NCBI GenBank assembly: GCA_047967505.1
Contig: CM106540.1
Source: Dipteris shenzhenensis
Lineage: Eukaryota > Polypodiophyta > Polypodiopsida > Gleicheniales
Length of the DNA stretch: 64,000 nt
Strand: one strand, 5' to 3'
Part shown: positions 49,776-61,300 of the stretch, one piece after another
Layout of the letters: every line of letters begins with the position of its first letter
How positions within the stretch are numbered: the first letter of the stretch is position 1
Position numbers and translations under genes: made by a program
The notes under the pieces: model-generated
Databases searched by the model: none
What the model was told of the DNA's origin: nothing
Seen by the model: only the letters and a program-made list of their open reading frames with translations

Positions 49776-52345
49776 CCTACCACTTATTTCCTTTCTTTGG
49801 TGTGACAACTATAGGAGATATCCATTCTGAATCATTAATAGGAAAGATGAATCCCGTCTCAAGTAGTTGTGTTACCTCTTTCTTTAGTACCTCAGCTTGG
49901 ATCACCCCCAATCGCCTTAAGCGTTGCACAATTGGCTTGCTTTTTGGCTTCAACTCAATCTTGTGCTCCACAAGAGAGATTGGTTGAACCTGTGAATAGC
50001 TTGTTGCAAAGAGACATGGAAAATCATCTAACATATCCAAGTACTGGAGCTTCTCACTACCTGATAGAGAATCACCAAGGAGCTCTTCATTGCATTGGTG
50101 TCGTTTAGTGTGCTCCACATCCTCCACATGAAGTGTCTCTATAGGATCTTCTTGTACCACCACCTTGTTCCCTCCTAACTCATCCCGATCACCACAAGAC
50201 AAAGACCAAAGGCCACTCCTTCCACCTCACCCTCTGAGCTGGTCTCCTCGGAGCTACACCCTGTCTCTTCTTCTTCATGGGTAAGTCGAAGCTCGAACTC
50301 TCTGATGTTGAAGACTCCTCCTTGACAACTTTCTTTTTGCGACTTTTGATGTTGTAGAGCACCTTCTTATGATTTCCCTGCAAAATCAATTCTCCAATAT
50401 CCCACTTTTGAATAGCCTTCACCTTGCATAGCCAAGGTCTTCCCAAAATCAATGGATAGGCACGTGCATCTAGCTTGGTAGGGATCACCTAAAAAGTAGT
50501 CGGCACGGAAATTCCACGTACATCCACTTCTAAATTCTTCACAACTACTAAGGTCTTAACCCTAGTGTTGTCAACCAATTTGATACAATAAGGAGAGGTA
50601 GTACTATAGTATTTTAAATCAGCATTTGTCATGGTCTTCTCACTCATGACATTAATCGATGCACCTCCATCAATGTACACATTAGAAATCACTTGATCAT
50701 CAATGATCACATCAACCATAGGTACATCATCACGAACTTCTATATCTACCTTTTTAACAACAAGAATGGAACTTTTCTTCTTTTTCTTCTTTGACACTGT
50801 TGTGCTTGCTAGCTTTCCCCATTCCTTCCATAGTTTTGGAGACAAAGGAAGTAATTGAGCAAAGGTGATATGAGCTTCCTTTTCTTTAAGGTCGGACAAC
50901 AAGTCATAGCTTCCATTTCCTTGTCCTAAAGGAAAGTTTGACTAGCTAATTCTCCTTCTAGATGCCTTCTTTTTCTTACTACGGCGTTCCTCTTCCTGAT
51001 GTTCCTCATCTACTTCTTCCTTGCTTTCTTCTTCTTCTTTTGCTTTTCCACGCCCCCGTTTAGCCATCATTACCACTCTTTGGTGCTCTAGGTTGTGCAT
51101 TAACCGAATGCAATTTCAAATCAGCAAACTTTGCCATCAATTGGGAGACATTATGATCTAACTCAAAGGACTTCGGTATTTGAGGAGTGCCCATTACCTC
51201 CAGCTTAGAAGTTGAAGCTGTTGAAGACACAAATGAGGATTCGATCTTTAGAGAAGCTTCTTTCTTGGTCGCAATGCGAAGTGCCTCCATGTATGTTGTT
51301 GGATCTTTACTCATTACTTTTGAGCAAAGACGAGGCTCCAAAGCCATAACAAATTTGCTCATCTTTAAGTGCTCCATCCCTGAGAGACTTTGAGGGGCCG
51401 ATGATGCAGATGCCATAGCTCGCAAAGTTGCCCTTTCATACTTTGTGCATAAAGTTTCATATCGGATTGCCAACGCAGAGACCATCTCACCCTTTCCTTG
51501 ATAGAACCGGTCCAACTACAACATCAAAGCATTTGGCGACTCCACTGCCCCAAATCTCTACTTCATTGCTGCCACCACTTGGTCCCAGTCTTTCTTGGTA
51601 GAGTCCGCCAACAAGGCCTCATGCCAATTCAAGGCTACACCTTCAAGAAAATCAGGCAAAATCTCTGCCTGATCCTTCATGGACCATCCAGAAAGCCGGC
51701 ATCCTCGAACAAAATCCCAAAGATAAGACTCCGAGTCTTCCCCTTGGGTCCCTAGAAACACTGGAATCTTCACCATGATGAAACACAAAAAGAAAACACC
51801 AAGATCCAACTAATATCCCAAACAAGATCCCACAGAGCCTTAGTATACCAAGACCAACTTATTATGCGTAACCACTTGTTGAAAACCCTCCACAATGTGA
51901 TCCTCAACAAAATCTTCAAAAGTAAGTGACCAACCAACACCATGATAATATTGTGTATACATGGATTCAAGAATCACCCTTCTCACAATTAGAATTGCAC
52001 ATAACATCTTCGAGATATTGTACTCTTCATCATTTGCATAGCAAAAAAAGTTGAAAGCATTGAGAATCACGACTCGGTTGTTATAGTCAAAAACTACCCA
52101 AAGACTCAACTCTTCTTCACACCAAGCTGCTAGTGCATGAAACAATCCCCAATCTATCATTGTGCATGCTGCCGGTGTTGTTGATTCACCAACATATTCA
52201 AGAGTGAAAACATAAAGGATATGATCATAATGACCGTGCGAATAGCTTGAGCATCACCTTCACAATCTTCTAGTTCTCTTAAACGGGCTACAATCTCTTC
52301 TAACGGAGTTCTTCCAGGCATCTTCTTTATCACATCAGAAAACAC
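49776..52345 (-). pseudogene. 5' half of a Ty3/Gypsy element: gag, protease, RT start
   Basis: The minus strand starts near 52,322 with MPGRTPLEEIVARLRELEDC and, after an unassigned stretch, gives a Retrotrans_gag domain (PVFLGTQGEDSESYLWDFVR, LEGVALNWHEALL, LDRFYQGKGEMVSALAIRYE, 51,809-51,060). A retropepsin-like domain follows, with the active-site block VYIDGGASINVM (50,902-50,489) and PLILGRPWL. Then comes the RT N-terminus (HKIELKPKSKPIVQRLRRLG, VLKKEVTQLLETGFIFPIND SEWISPIVVTPKKGNKW), ending abruptly at about 49,776 where the sequence diverges. Stops such as MK-stop-RF and LM-L-stop-LD are TAG where CAG would be expected. No LTR or primer site was identified. Confidence 0.85.
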
Positions 52346-52532
52346 ATGCCTATACTAGGCATAACATGTAATCAAGTACACCCGAGACTATTTAGTAAGG
52401 TGGGATGAATTCAATACCAAACATACCTAGTGTCTCCACCAAAAGATGGGACATGAAGTTGGGGTTAATGAAACTTCAAGCACCTCTTAGCTTCCTGCTC
52501 TTCCCAATCTTGATAATAGAGACCCTTATCAC

Positions 52533-52880
52533 TTGCAAAGAGAGATGAAGAAAATATTTTCATGTAAAGAAAACCACAACATATCATTCTCCTTGCTTCC
52601 CTTAGAGGAAAATGAATATGGTAACATCCCAAGTGACGTTGTAGTCCAGTATCAGGAGAAGAAAAGGATCCGCAGAAGCCATTATCTCACTAAGCCTGTC
52701 GGTGCCAAAGAGAAGAGTGATGCGTTGCTAGAAGAAGATCTTTCGGCTCAACATGACATGAACTGATATATATCTAGGGGCTTGAAGGGGCTAATTTGGC
52801 TGGATGGGTAAATTCCGAGGAAACATGGCACCTTCTTCATAGAAGCCTCTAGAAATGGCTCAAAATCATTCTACAAACTG
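52533..52880 (+). repeat. Dispersed ~290-bp repeat DR-B, copy 1
   Basis: From about 52,590 it matches 54,500-54,790 on the same strand. It includes a conserved reading frame (GNIPSDVV ... EEDLSAQHDMN-stop) and the following non-coding ATATATCTAGGGGCTTGAAG and GAGGAAACATGGCACCTTCT. A shared frame plus tail suggests the end of a repeated gene or element. Confidence 0.75.
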
Positions 52881-52949
52881 TTAGAAAACACAGAGGTCTA
52901 TAACTTCCACCAAAAAATTGATATCAAAAACGAAAGTACATACAAGGAT

Positions 52950-53300
52950 GTGCCTTGAAGTGGGCTTCGTATTCATATGAGTTTCGTTGAAAATAGATAA
53001 CCGGTTGAAGAGATATGGATAGTTTACTGAAAGGCGGTAGAAACTATCATGAAAATAGACTATCAAACACAGAGACTCATAAATTTTTACATTCGCGCTG
53101 ATATAAGTTTCATTGAAATCAGATAACTAGTTGAAGAGATATGGATAGTTTACTAAGAGGGGGTAAAATCTATCATATAAAACAGACTGGTAAACATACG
53201 CCTTGAAGAGATCTTCACACTGATATAAGTTTCATCAAAATCGGACTAACGAGCGAAAAGTTATGAGCAAAACACTAACAGGGGGTCAAACTGTGATAAA
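52950..53300 (+). repeat. Diverged ~120-126-bp repeats (GATATAAGTTTCAT family)
   Basis: TTGAAGAGATATGGATAGTT occurs at 53,005 and 53,131, and GCTGATATAAGTTTCAT-type phrases at about 52,975, 53,098 and 53,221, followed by ACTATCAT or similar. The same family is present, reversed, at 4,870-5,005 and as a single copy at 54,830-54,950. Confidence 0.75.
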
Positions 53301-54440
53301 AATTGCCCTCCACCCATGCTAATTTCACCTGAGCAATCTTTTCCCTCAAGGCTTCACAATTATCAATGATCCAATACCCCTAGAATTTGCCTAAAAGAGA
53401 GAAAGAAGCTTGCATGGTGGCTCGAGAAATAGATGGACCATGTGTGCATAGTGAGCGGCCGAACAAGAACTACTTTAGAGACTTGAATAGAGAGAGAAAA
53501 GAACATAGGAATAGAGACTTAAGGAAAATGATAAGAAGTGACTTTCATTGCCATGAGAGTAAGGCTCCACTCCAATACACTCAAAATACTACAAACACAA
53601 GGGAGAAGAAGAGGTTTCATACATACAAGAGGGAGTGGAAACTCCAAGACTACTCATAGAGAGAGAATAAACTAGAGAGAGATGGACTCAAGAATCTACA
53701 TAAGAGAATATCTACAAGAGGGAGAGAAGGCTCATGGAAGAGGCTTGAGGAGACTAGAGCTACAGCAACATGAGGCCTAATGGTGGAAGAGATGACGAAC
53801 AAGGGAGAGGAGGGCTCCTTTTATAAAGATTTTGTCACCCTCCTTCACCCATTTGCAATTGTTGCCTGTAGATTCCTTTCCCCATCAATCACATAAGCCC
53901 GTATGTCACCATCCATGTCCTTTTTGGCTACTATTGCCATGTGTCCCATCAAAAGATGCTCAACACTCTTAAAATATTAAGAAAGTCAAGAGTCTCCCCA
54001 CATGGAGCCCACAGGGAGCCTCTGTTTTCCATATGTCCACACCCTCCTTATTTCACATAGGAATTCTAGAAGGATTCGTCTTAACTCCACACTCCTCCAC
54101 ATGCCTTCCACATGCTTGGCATGTGGCCTCTCTTATATTATTGGAAGACATGGACATGAGCCCACCTCTTTATATGACTCACTCTTCCTATTTTCTAAAA
54201 ACCCCATAATATCCCATACATGAATAACTCTCACCCCATACCAAGGTATTTATTATTCATACCTATGGTATTTACAATGATTCATTCCACTCATCCTCTC
54301 AATCCCATACAATATCTTAGAAAATAGAAATAAGTGAGAGCCACTAGGCTATCACTTGATACTCAAACTCTTATCAAACATAGAAGAAAACAATACCAAT
54401 GCCAAATAGAAAATATCAATTCTTGGCATCACAATATTTA
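53301..54440. other. Intergenic DNA, no gene supported
   Basis: Purine-rich first half (AAGAGAGAAAGAAGC, GAGAGAGAA) then ordinary sequence. A 90-aa plus-strand ORF at 53,387 is rich in Arg/Lys/Glu from the purine bias and is not called. Confidence 0.4.
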
Positions 54441-54499
54441 TCATTGAGAAAGGGACATAAAAAAGAAGCTTTTATGCCAAGATACCACACCATACTTTC

Positions 54500-54950
54500 C
54501 TCCCTCATATGAGAATGAAGATGGTAACATCCCAAGTGATGTTGTACTCAAGCATAGGGAGAAGGAAAGGATCAGCAAAGGCCATAATCTTAGCAAGCCA
54601 GTCTGCACCAAAGAGAAGAGCAATACGTTGTTGAAAGAAGATCTTGTGGCTCAACATGACATGAACTAATATATATTGAGGAGTTTGGAGGGACTGATTG
54701 GGTTGGATGGGCAGGTTCTGAGGAAACATTGCACCTCCTTCATAGATACCTTTACAATAAGCTCAAAACACTTTGCATACTCATTAGACACAGAGGCCTA
54801 TGACTTTTAATAGAGACATGATATCAAAGATTCAAATACATAAAGAGATGCACTTTGAGATGGGCGTGCTGATATATGTTTCGTAAGAAACAAAGAAGCA
54901 TCCAGAAAGTTATGCATGGTTTACTAGATGGGGGTACAAACTATCACACC
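54500..54950 (+). repeat. Dispersed repeat DR-B, copy 2, plus one GATATAAGTTTCAT-type unit
   Basis: Matches copy 1 with the reading GNIPSDVV ... KEDLVAQHDMN-stop and the same downstream sequence. The order (coding tail, then GATATA-type repeats) is the same in both places, so the two form one larger repeat unit. Confidence 0.75.
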
Positions 54951-55745
54951 GATGCAGCAAAGGCAGCACAACTTGAGAAAATTCTTAGGGAGGGTGCAGA
55001 AGCCAAGATAGAGGAGGCATACTTTGAGGGCCTTGCAGGCACGAGAGCAAGCTGAGGCAACTACAAAAATGATGTAACAAAGACCCACGAAACATAAAAA
55101 ATTATGCTATAAATCATGAGTCACTTGAACTTTACATCCACCCTTCCACTGCCACACGTGGACTTGATAGCTCTTCATTCCAACTGCAAACACTCTCCCT
55201 TAGAAGGAGACCACAGGTCCAAGTTTGTTCTCATGTATTCATTTTGGGCACAGGGGTTCAACGGCTACTTATATGTCCCCTAGCAAGCTATGTATACAAA
55301 TGTAACCAAAGAATATTTCTGCATGATGGTGGAACAGACATAAACTAGGTAGTGAAAGGCAAGTCACATGTTAAACAATACATGAAAACTACTTTGCCTT
55401 CCTTCCTAGTCGTAGAGGAGAATGGTGGCTTGTTAACCGATTGGTTAACAATATGCCACCGCTAGTTAGTGATGTGATTTGATGGACAGTGGCAAGTCCG
55501 TAGAGCCAGGATTGTGTCTTTGAGCTAGATGGGCCCAAGAGGATGGTAAGAGAATGAGAAGAGAGAGTGGTATAAAGATATTAGGGTTGGACCTCCCTTT
55601 AAAAGGTGATATGTATAAAAGGCCAAGTGGTTGACTTCGATCTTCATTGTTGTATGCACAAGTTTGGAATACAAGCTCCCCCTTCTCTTTCAAGAGTGTC
55701 TTTGGGTGTTCTCTTGTTTCCCTTGTAGTGCCTTTGTGTTTGCCA
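54951..55745. other. Intergenic DNA, nothing recognised
   Basis: No ORF, repeat or RNA gene that I can support. Confidence 0.4.
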
Positions 55746-55857
55746 CTCCATCCCCCTTCCCTCTCTCCTTCCCTCCTCCTTCTCCCTCCCCTCTCCCATC
55801 TCTTCTCCCCTTCTCCCTCCTCTCCCTTCTTTCCCTTCCCTCTTTCTCTCATGGAAA
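55746..55857. repeat. CT/CCCT-rich low-complexity tract
   Basis: TCCCCCTTCCCTCTCTCCTT-type pyrimidine run. Long ORFs on both strands across it are compositional. Confidence 0.8.
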
Positions 55858-56260
55858 CACATTGCAACAAGGCTTGTGTATGGCTGGTGCCTATATTTCC
55901 CTCACAAGGAGTAGCTTGGGGGAGGCTCCATTGGCATTCCTTCAAGATCCCCATGACATGTGAGTCACTGTCGTGACTACACATGGCTACTGTCCTTGTG
56001 CTTCGATGGAGCACTCATACAACATACTAAGTGTATACCTCATGAGGTCAATGCAGGGTAGATGTGGAGAAAAGCAATTTGTGAGATGAGCTCAAGACCA
56101 AGTATAAGCTTCGTGTGGCCAGCATAAGCCAGAGGTGATGGAGAGAGATAGTGTGCAAAATGAGCTTGTGGAGTAGAGATATGCAAGATGGAGGCTCTCC
56201 ATGTTTAGGTGATCTATACACCTAGTTAATCTCCATCTGCTAGTGGTAATATGAATGCTC
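55858..56260. other. Intergenic DNA, nothing recognised
   Basis: No supported feature. Confidence 0.4.
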
Positions 56261-56263
56261 TAG

Positions 56264-56401
56264 TACACACACACGAGTGTACATGCATGTAGGCATGCAC
56301 ACATGCACACTCATCCCCTTACATGGAACACACACACACACACACACGAGTGTGCAAGCATGCAGGCATGCACACATGCACACTCATCCCCTTACATGGA
56401 A
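56264..56401. repeat. 73-bp tandem duplication with (AC)n
   Basis: CGAGTGT(A/G)CA(T/A)GCATG(T/C) at 56,274 and 56,347 begins two copies ending CATCCCCTTACATGGA. Each is preceded by an (AC)n run, longer before the second copy. Confidence 0.9.
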
Positions 56402-57384
56402 ATCCTTTACCTTGGAGTATAAGGCATTGGGGGTAATAGAATACACTTACACTTGGAATGCGGAGAACCTGCTTATGCACCATCGATGTGAAATCCCATA
56501 CTATATGGGTGAAAAGACTATGGATCATTTTAGTTAAGATAGTGGATCTTTAGAAATGTGACCCTAAATAGTCCCATTTCTTGACTATGGAGGGATTACA
56601 TGTCGATGAAAATAATGTGCTTTGATTGAACCACATGGTCCAAAACATTCTAGCCTTGAGGAAGGAAGAAATATGTTCGTTATAAAGGAGGTAGTTCATA
56701 TGGAGGATGTAGTCCCTTGGAATTCAGTAAGGCATATTTATCTAACACAAGGGAGCGGTATGCATAGCAACATTAGTAAATGAGAGGGCCTAAGGTTACA
56801 TATATAAGGGGAAAAATATTGTGCCCACTTAAGTCTTTGAAAGAACCGCCCATTCGAGTATTATTCTTATGAAGCATGCACTTACATACAGGTAGCTGGG
56901 CCGAACCAGTAAGTGGCATGGTTTTACATATAGGGCATTGAGCAGCATCAGCCTGTTGAATCCCTGTTGAGCTGGGAGGTGATTTTGAGCATGGGAGTAC
57001 CAGCAGTCCCTAGGCATTATGTACACAATTATGTTAGGCCACTAACCCTAGACAAGCAAACGGTATGTGGAATATTTACACGAAGCACAACCTCCAACAC
57101 CGACAACTCGCTTCTTGTCCAAACATGAGTTATGGGACTGGAGGAACGTTGTATTTATCTTTCTTGCGGTTTGTGAGGTTTGAAACGAGAGGGCAATAAT
57201 GGAACAGAGATACTTTGGATACCTTCTACCATTCCTTGAGATGCGTCGAGCATTGAAACAAGCCTGAGCAAGATAAGGAGCCATTGCACATGGGAAAGAA
57301 AGCTAGGATGGAGCACAGCTCGAGGAGCATTGAAACAAGACTGAGCAAGACAACCAGCCGTTCCATGCAGGAAATAAATCTAGG
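56402..57384. other. Intergenic DNA with a short duplication
   Basis: GAGCATTGAAACAAG(C/A)CTGAGCAAGA occurs twice (about 57,246 and 57,327), with neighbouring matches, a duplication of about 80 bases. No gene is seen. Confidence 0.5.
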
Positions 57385-57386
57385 AG

Positions 57387-57418
57387 GTGTGTGTGTGTCT
57401 GTGTGTGTGTGTGTGTGA
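57387..57418. repeat. (GT)n microsatellite
   Basis: GTGTGTGTGTCTGTGTGTGT-type run of about 15 dinucleotides. Confidence 0.9.
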
Positions 57419-57796
57419 TAGAGAAAGTGAAGGTGGAGGTGGAGCTAGGGGTGGAGGAGAGTAGGATAAATATTTGTTGGAGGTCATAGAGTAGAGATGG
57501 TGGTGGAGGATGAGGAGGAGATTAATATAAATTTCATAATATAACCAAATTTGTTACAAAGTGAAGGTATTGTAGTAACTTGTTTAACCACTTGTACTTT
57601 ATTGATGGTACAAATTTGTATGGTCATCAATAAATGCTAAAATTGAAATGCTGGTAAAAGCACATGATTATGCCAAAAAATAACATTGTTACATCTATGA
57701 CTAAAGAGACAAAACGTTAAATGAGGACATTACATACAAGGAATGTAGGACTAGGATTATCTATGCATTTTGAAAAGTGGTTGGCGGTATGTAGAA

Positions 57797-57965
57797 ATAA
57801 ATACACACACGGATGTATGCACATATGTACACATTTATGTAGTAATATGTAAATATGTATACATGCATGCACATACGTTGTATGTATGTACACACGTATG
57901 TATGTATGTATGTATGCACATACGTATGTATGTGCATGCATACACACATGTACACACATCCATGC
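57797..57965. repeat. (GTAT)n/(ACAC)n alternating purine-pyrimidine tract
   Basis: About 170 bases of ACACACGG, GTATGTATGTATGTATGTAT, CACATACG and CATGCATAC with almost strict purine-pyrimidine alternation. It contains internal palindromes (ATACGTAT, TGCATGCA) and gives spurious ORFs in several frames. Confidence 0.9.
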
Positions 57966-58039
57966 AAAGATAAATGCGTATTTTTACATAATTAAAAAAA
58001 TGTCCATATTTGGTAGGTTCATGAGCATACATCAAATTC

Positions 58040-58430
58040 TATAGTATTTATGATCCTAGTCCATTTTATGGTTTGGCATACCCAACAAGAATTATTGTCA
58101 ATCGGACAAATGACAAAACGTCAATTGCACCTAGGTTGCACCCTCTCTCCTCATCTCCTTGCTTATCCTCCCCTCATCTCCACTATTCTCCTCTCCCTCT
58201 TCATATTTGTTCATGGTATCAAATCTCCCTTGTCTTCTACTAAGGCATTGCAATTCTTGTGAGAGTGTGAGAGAGAATGAGGTTGAGAGGTTCTCTTTGA
58301 GCCATTCTACATCCTATCCTTTGAGAAAGAGAAACAAATCTACATTTTGTCTGAGTTTGTTCCTACTAAAGAGAGTTTATGTTAGAAAGAGCTCTATTCT
58401 TCTCTATTCAATTGGACTTCCATGACACTG
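58040..58430 (+). mobile_element. Possible Copia LTR end and leader
   Basis: TTTGTTCA followed by TGGTATCAAATCTCCC at 58,213 resembles an LTR end and a degenerate initiator tRNA-Met site. The upstream pyrimidine-rich tract (CTCTCTCCTCATCTCC) and the GAGAGAGA-rich downstream leader fit other Copia ends in the window. No pol follows and the LTR start is unknown. Confidence 0.4.
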
Positions 58431-58824
58431 ATCAACATCAAAGAACGTCCAAGAAATTACAACACACAAGAAGCATCTTGGAAGCAACATACACTTGGGC
58501 AACTAGTGGGATAATAAGGTAGCAACACCTAGCTATTACGAAGAACTACGATGACAATGGGATGTGACTACAGAACCTACTGTGATGAACCAAACATTAC
58601 AATGATGCAAGGAAGAATTGAGCTAGCAAAAAAGGAGGACTTAATGACCTGCAAGATAGATCTAAATGCAAACTTGATAGCACACAATCCATGAACAAAG
58701 CGACGGCTAATAGCTACTCCACTTGGAGGATGATCTAAAATACAGGTGAATCATGATCATTGAATATCAATCCAAGATTGGCATAGCACAACAACCAATG
58801 ATAGAACACCCATGAAGTATTAGA
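58431..58824. other. Intergenic DNA, nothing recognised
   Basis: No supported feature. Confidence 0.4.
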
Positions 58825-59260
58825 GTGAAAAGAGGGAGGCAAGAGAGAGCTGATAGGATGCATGGGGTGAGGGAAGGGGGTCATCAAGAGAGAGAAGGGA
58901 AGTTTCAAGGAGAGAGAAGTGAGGGGGAAGGGGTTGCTAACGAATTGGCAACGTCAAAGGGTGACATGAGGAGAGATATGAAGGGTGGTTCAAGAGGAGA
59001 GGAAGAATGAGAGAGGGGGAGGGTGCTAAGCAAGTGGGTGAGGGGGAGCATGGGGAGAGAGAACACCCACAAAGTAATAGAGAAATAAGAAGGGGGCATG
59101 AGAGCAGGGGTAGGGAGCTAAGAGGGTGCCAGTGGGGTGAGAGAAGGGGGTTTTCTAAGAGAGGGGCAGGTCCTAGGAGAAAGAAGCAAATGACAAAGGT
59201 GAGACTTAGGAAATAGAGAAGCACAGGAAAGGGGAGCGAGAGATAAAATAGAGAGAGAGA

Positions 59261-59309
<49 letters not shown>

Positions 59310-59380
59310 GGGGGGGAGAAAATTAGAGAAGGCGGCGGTAGAAGAGGTAGATGGGAAGGAGAGAGAGCAATGAAAGTTAA
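58825..59380. repeat. GA-rich low-complexity region with (GA)n core at 59,247-59,307
   Basis: GAGAGAGGGGGAGG, AGAAGGGG(G/T) and a pure (GA)n of about 25 units. Phrases such as AGGAGAGA(G/T)AAG and GGTGAG(G/A)GAAGGGGG recur, indicating expansion by local duplication. Confidence 0.8.
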
Positions 59381-61300
59381 ATAGCTTGAAGAGGCCCAAC
59401 CCTAAGAAAACATATAAATACATTAATAAGCTCCATTGCTTGCAAATTTTACAACCCAAAGAGATGGAAAACACATCATGTGGATAAAAATAGAGATTAC
59501 AATATTCTCCATAAAGGATATTCATAATAAGGTATTTGCAAATATTTAGATCCTAGCACCCACACCAAAACCATGAGAGAATTTCGGAAAGAGACATGGC
59601 ATCACTGTGATCTTATGAACATCTATAATGGTAGCATGCTTAGAAACTCTGCCCACCACTTCTAGATGTTGCCACATGGCAGGCGAAGGAGCACCAAGTA
59701 AGAGGTTCCCACTTCCTTGTCTCCTAGCCACACATGCCTCCCCACTACCCAAAAAGAGTCGGCTAGGATAGTGGGGAGGGTCTCAAACCCTCTTTATATT
59801 CAAGGAATATACACCACATATTTGCTTTATGGAATTTCACCCTCATGCCCACATGTCACCTACACATCAAGGGGCCTCAATACCCCTACAATATATCCAC
59901 ATTTTTACCAAGGTTCCACCATGAAGGACCACACACTAGGGGCCCACATTTTCACCCCCCCATGGGCCTAACACCATGAGACACACAAACGGACTCCCCA
60001 CAAAGGTGGGCCCTTATCACCTGGGTTCAAGAGCCACCATTAATTCGTCATAAACGCAACTACCCCACACTTAGGGCCTAAGCGCAACAAAAATCACATG
60101 AAATAGTGGCCTATAACAATTCTTTAAACTTGGCACTGCAGTCAAAGCACACACAGGCTACCACCTCCCGTGAGCACGTAGTTGCCATGTCCAGGCTGCA
60201 GAGCAACCGACATTGTTACCTCAAGAAACTATCATAATTGTAGACAGCCGCACACATGGGTCCCCACCTCCCACGTGTATGAAGATCCCATAGTAGATGA
60301 GGACGATTAAACCAAGTATGAAAATTTGAGGGTAATGCGCATAAAACTAAAAATTGCTAATCACTTAGTAACTGTTTAAACAATATTTGTGTCACTTAAT
60401 GAGTTGTAAAATGCCACTAGCTAAAGTATTATGACAAGCATGCTTTCTTCTAAAGCATGTGTATATATACAACCACTTTGGGTCCCAGTTTTCAACCATA
60501 AAGTTTACACTTTCGAGGAAAAAGCCAAAACACATTTTTTGTAATAGAAAAGAAAAATCTCAGACTTATAAAGGTACATTCAAGGTTTACAATCTTTCAA
60601 TACTAAGATTTGTAAATGTCCCTAAAGCTGTTATGACATATTACACTTGAATATTCTTACAAGTTGAGGGGATGTGGGGACTTGTTATTAAATGTTCTAT
60701 ATGATACTCTAAGTAAGGCCTAAAAGGTAGTACGGACTCGTTAACATAAGCCCTTTAATCCTCACCTTATTTAGCCAAGCGACATAGTTGCTCTACAACA
60801 CATCATAGCTGTAATTCATTAGGCCATGTCATCAAGTTTATCATTAGGGTTGATGTGATATACTCATCTAACTTCCATGCTAGTTCATCTCATTATTACA
60901 TCTTTTGAGGTGAATTCAAGTCATTTCACATATGACTTTGACTAGAGGAAGGGTGCACACTTACTCTCCCTCCTTTTTTTTCATCTTGGTGATTATTGGT
61001 GGCTTATCTAGAATTGCCCCCTTTGCATGTGCTTATGCAACTTGCCCATCACTTGGGGCGAGGATCCAATTCTAGCACATGTTATTTTCTTCTAGTGAAT
61101 CCTTTGGTCAACTACGTTTGTGGCCCCATTTTCATGTGGGGTCACTAGGAGATTCTAGCTGTTGGGTAGAAAGAACTTATTGTGTTCAATGGTATATCTT
61201 TCTTTCTTTTCTTGGAAGGGGTACAGTTGTACTACAAGTTTTATTGACTGTTGAATTCTTGTCTAGTTCATTGCACCTGTTAAAGCTTACATGTGTAACT
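59381..61300. other. Intergenic DNA, no gene supported
   Basis: Ordinary AT-rich sequence. Short ORFs lack motifs, and there is no repeat or splice context I can support. Confidence 0.4.

Noticed and set aside
55466-56014. 182-aa minus-strand ORF and overlapping plus-strand ORFs
   Set aside because: The middle is a pyrimidine-rich low-complexity tract open in several frames, and no domain is seen on either side.
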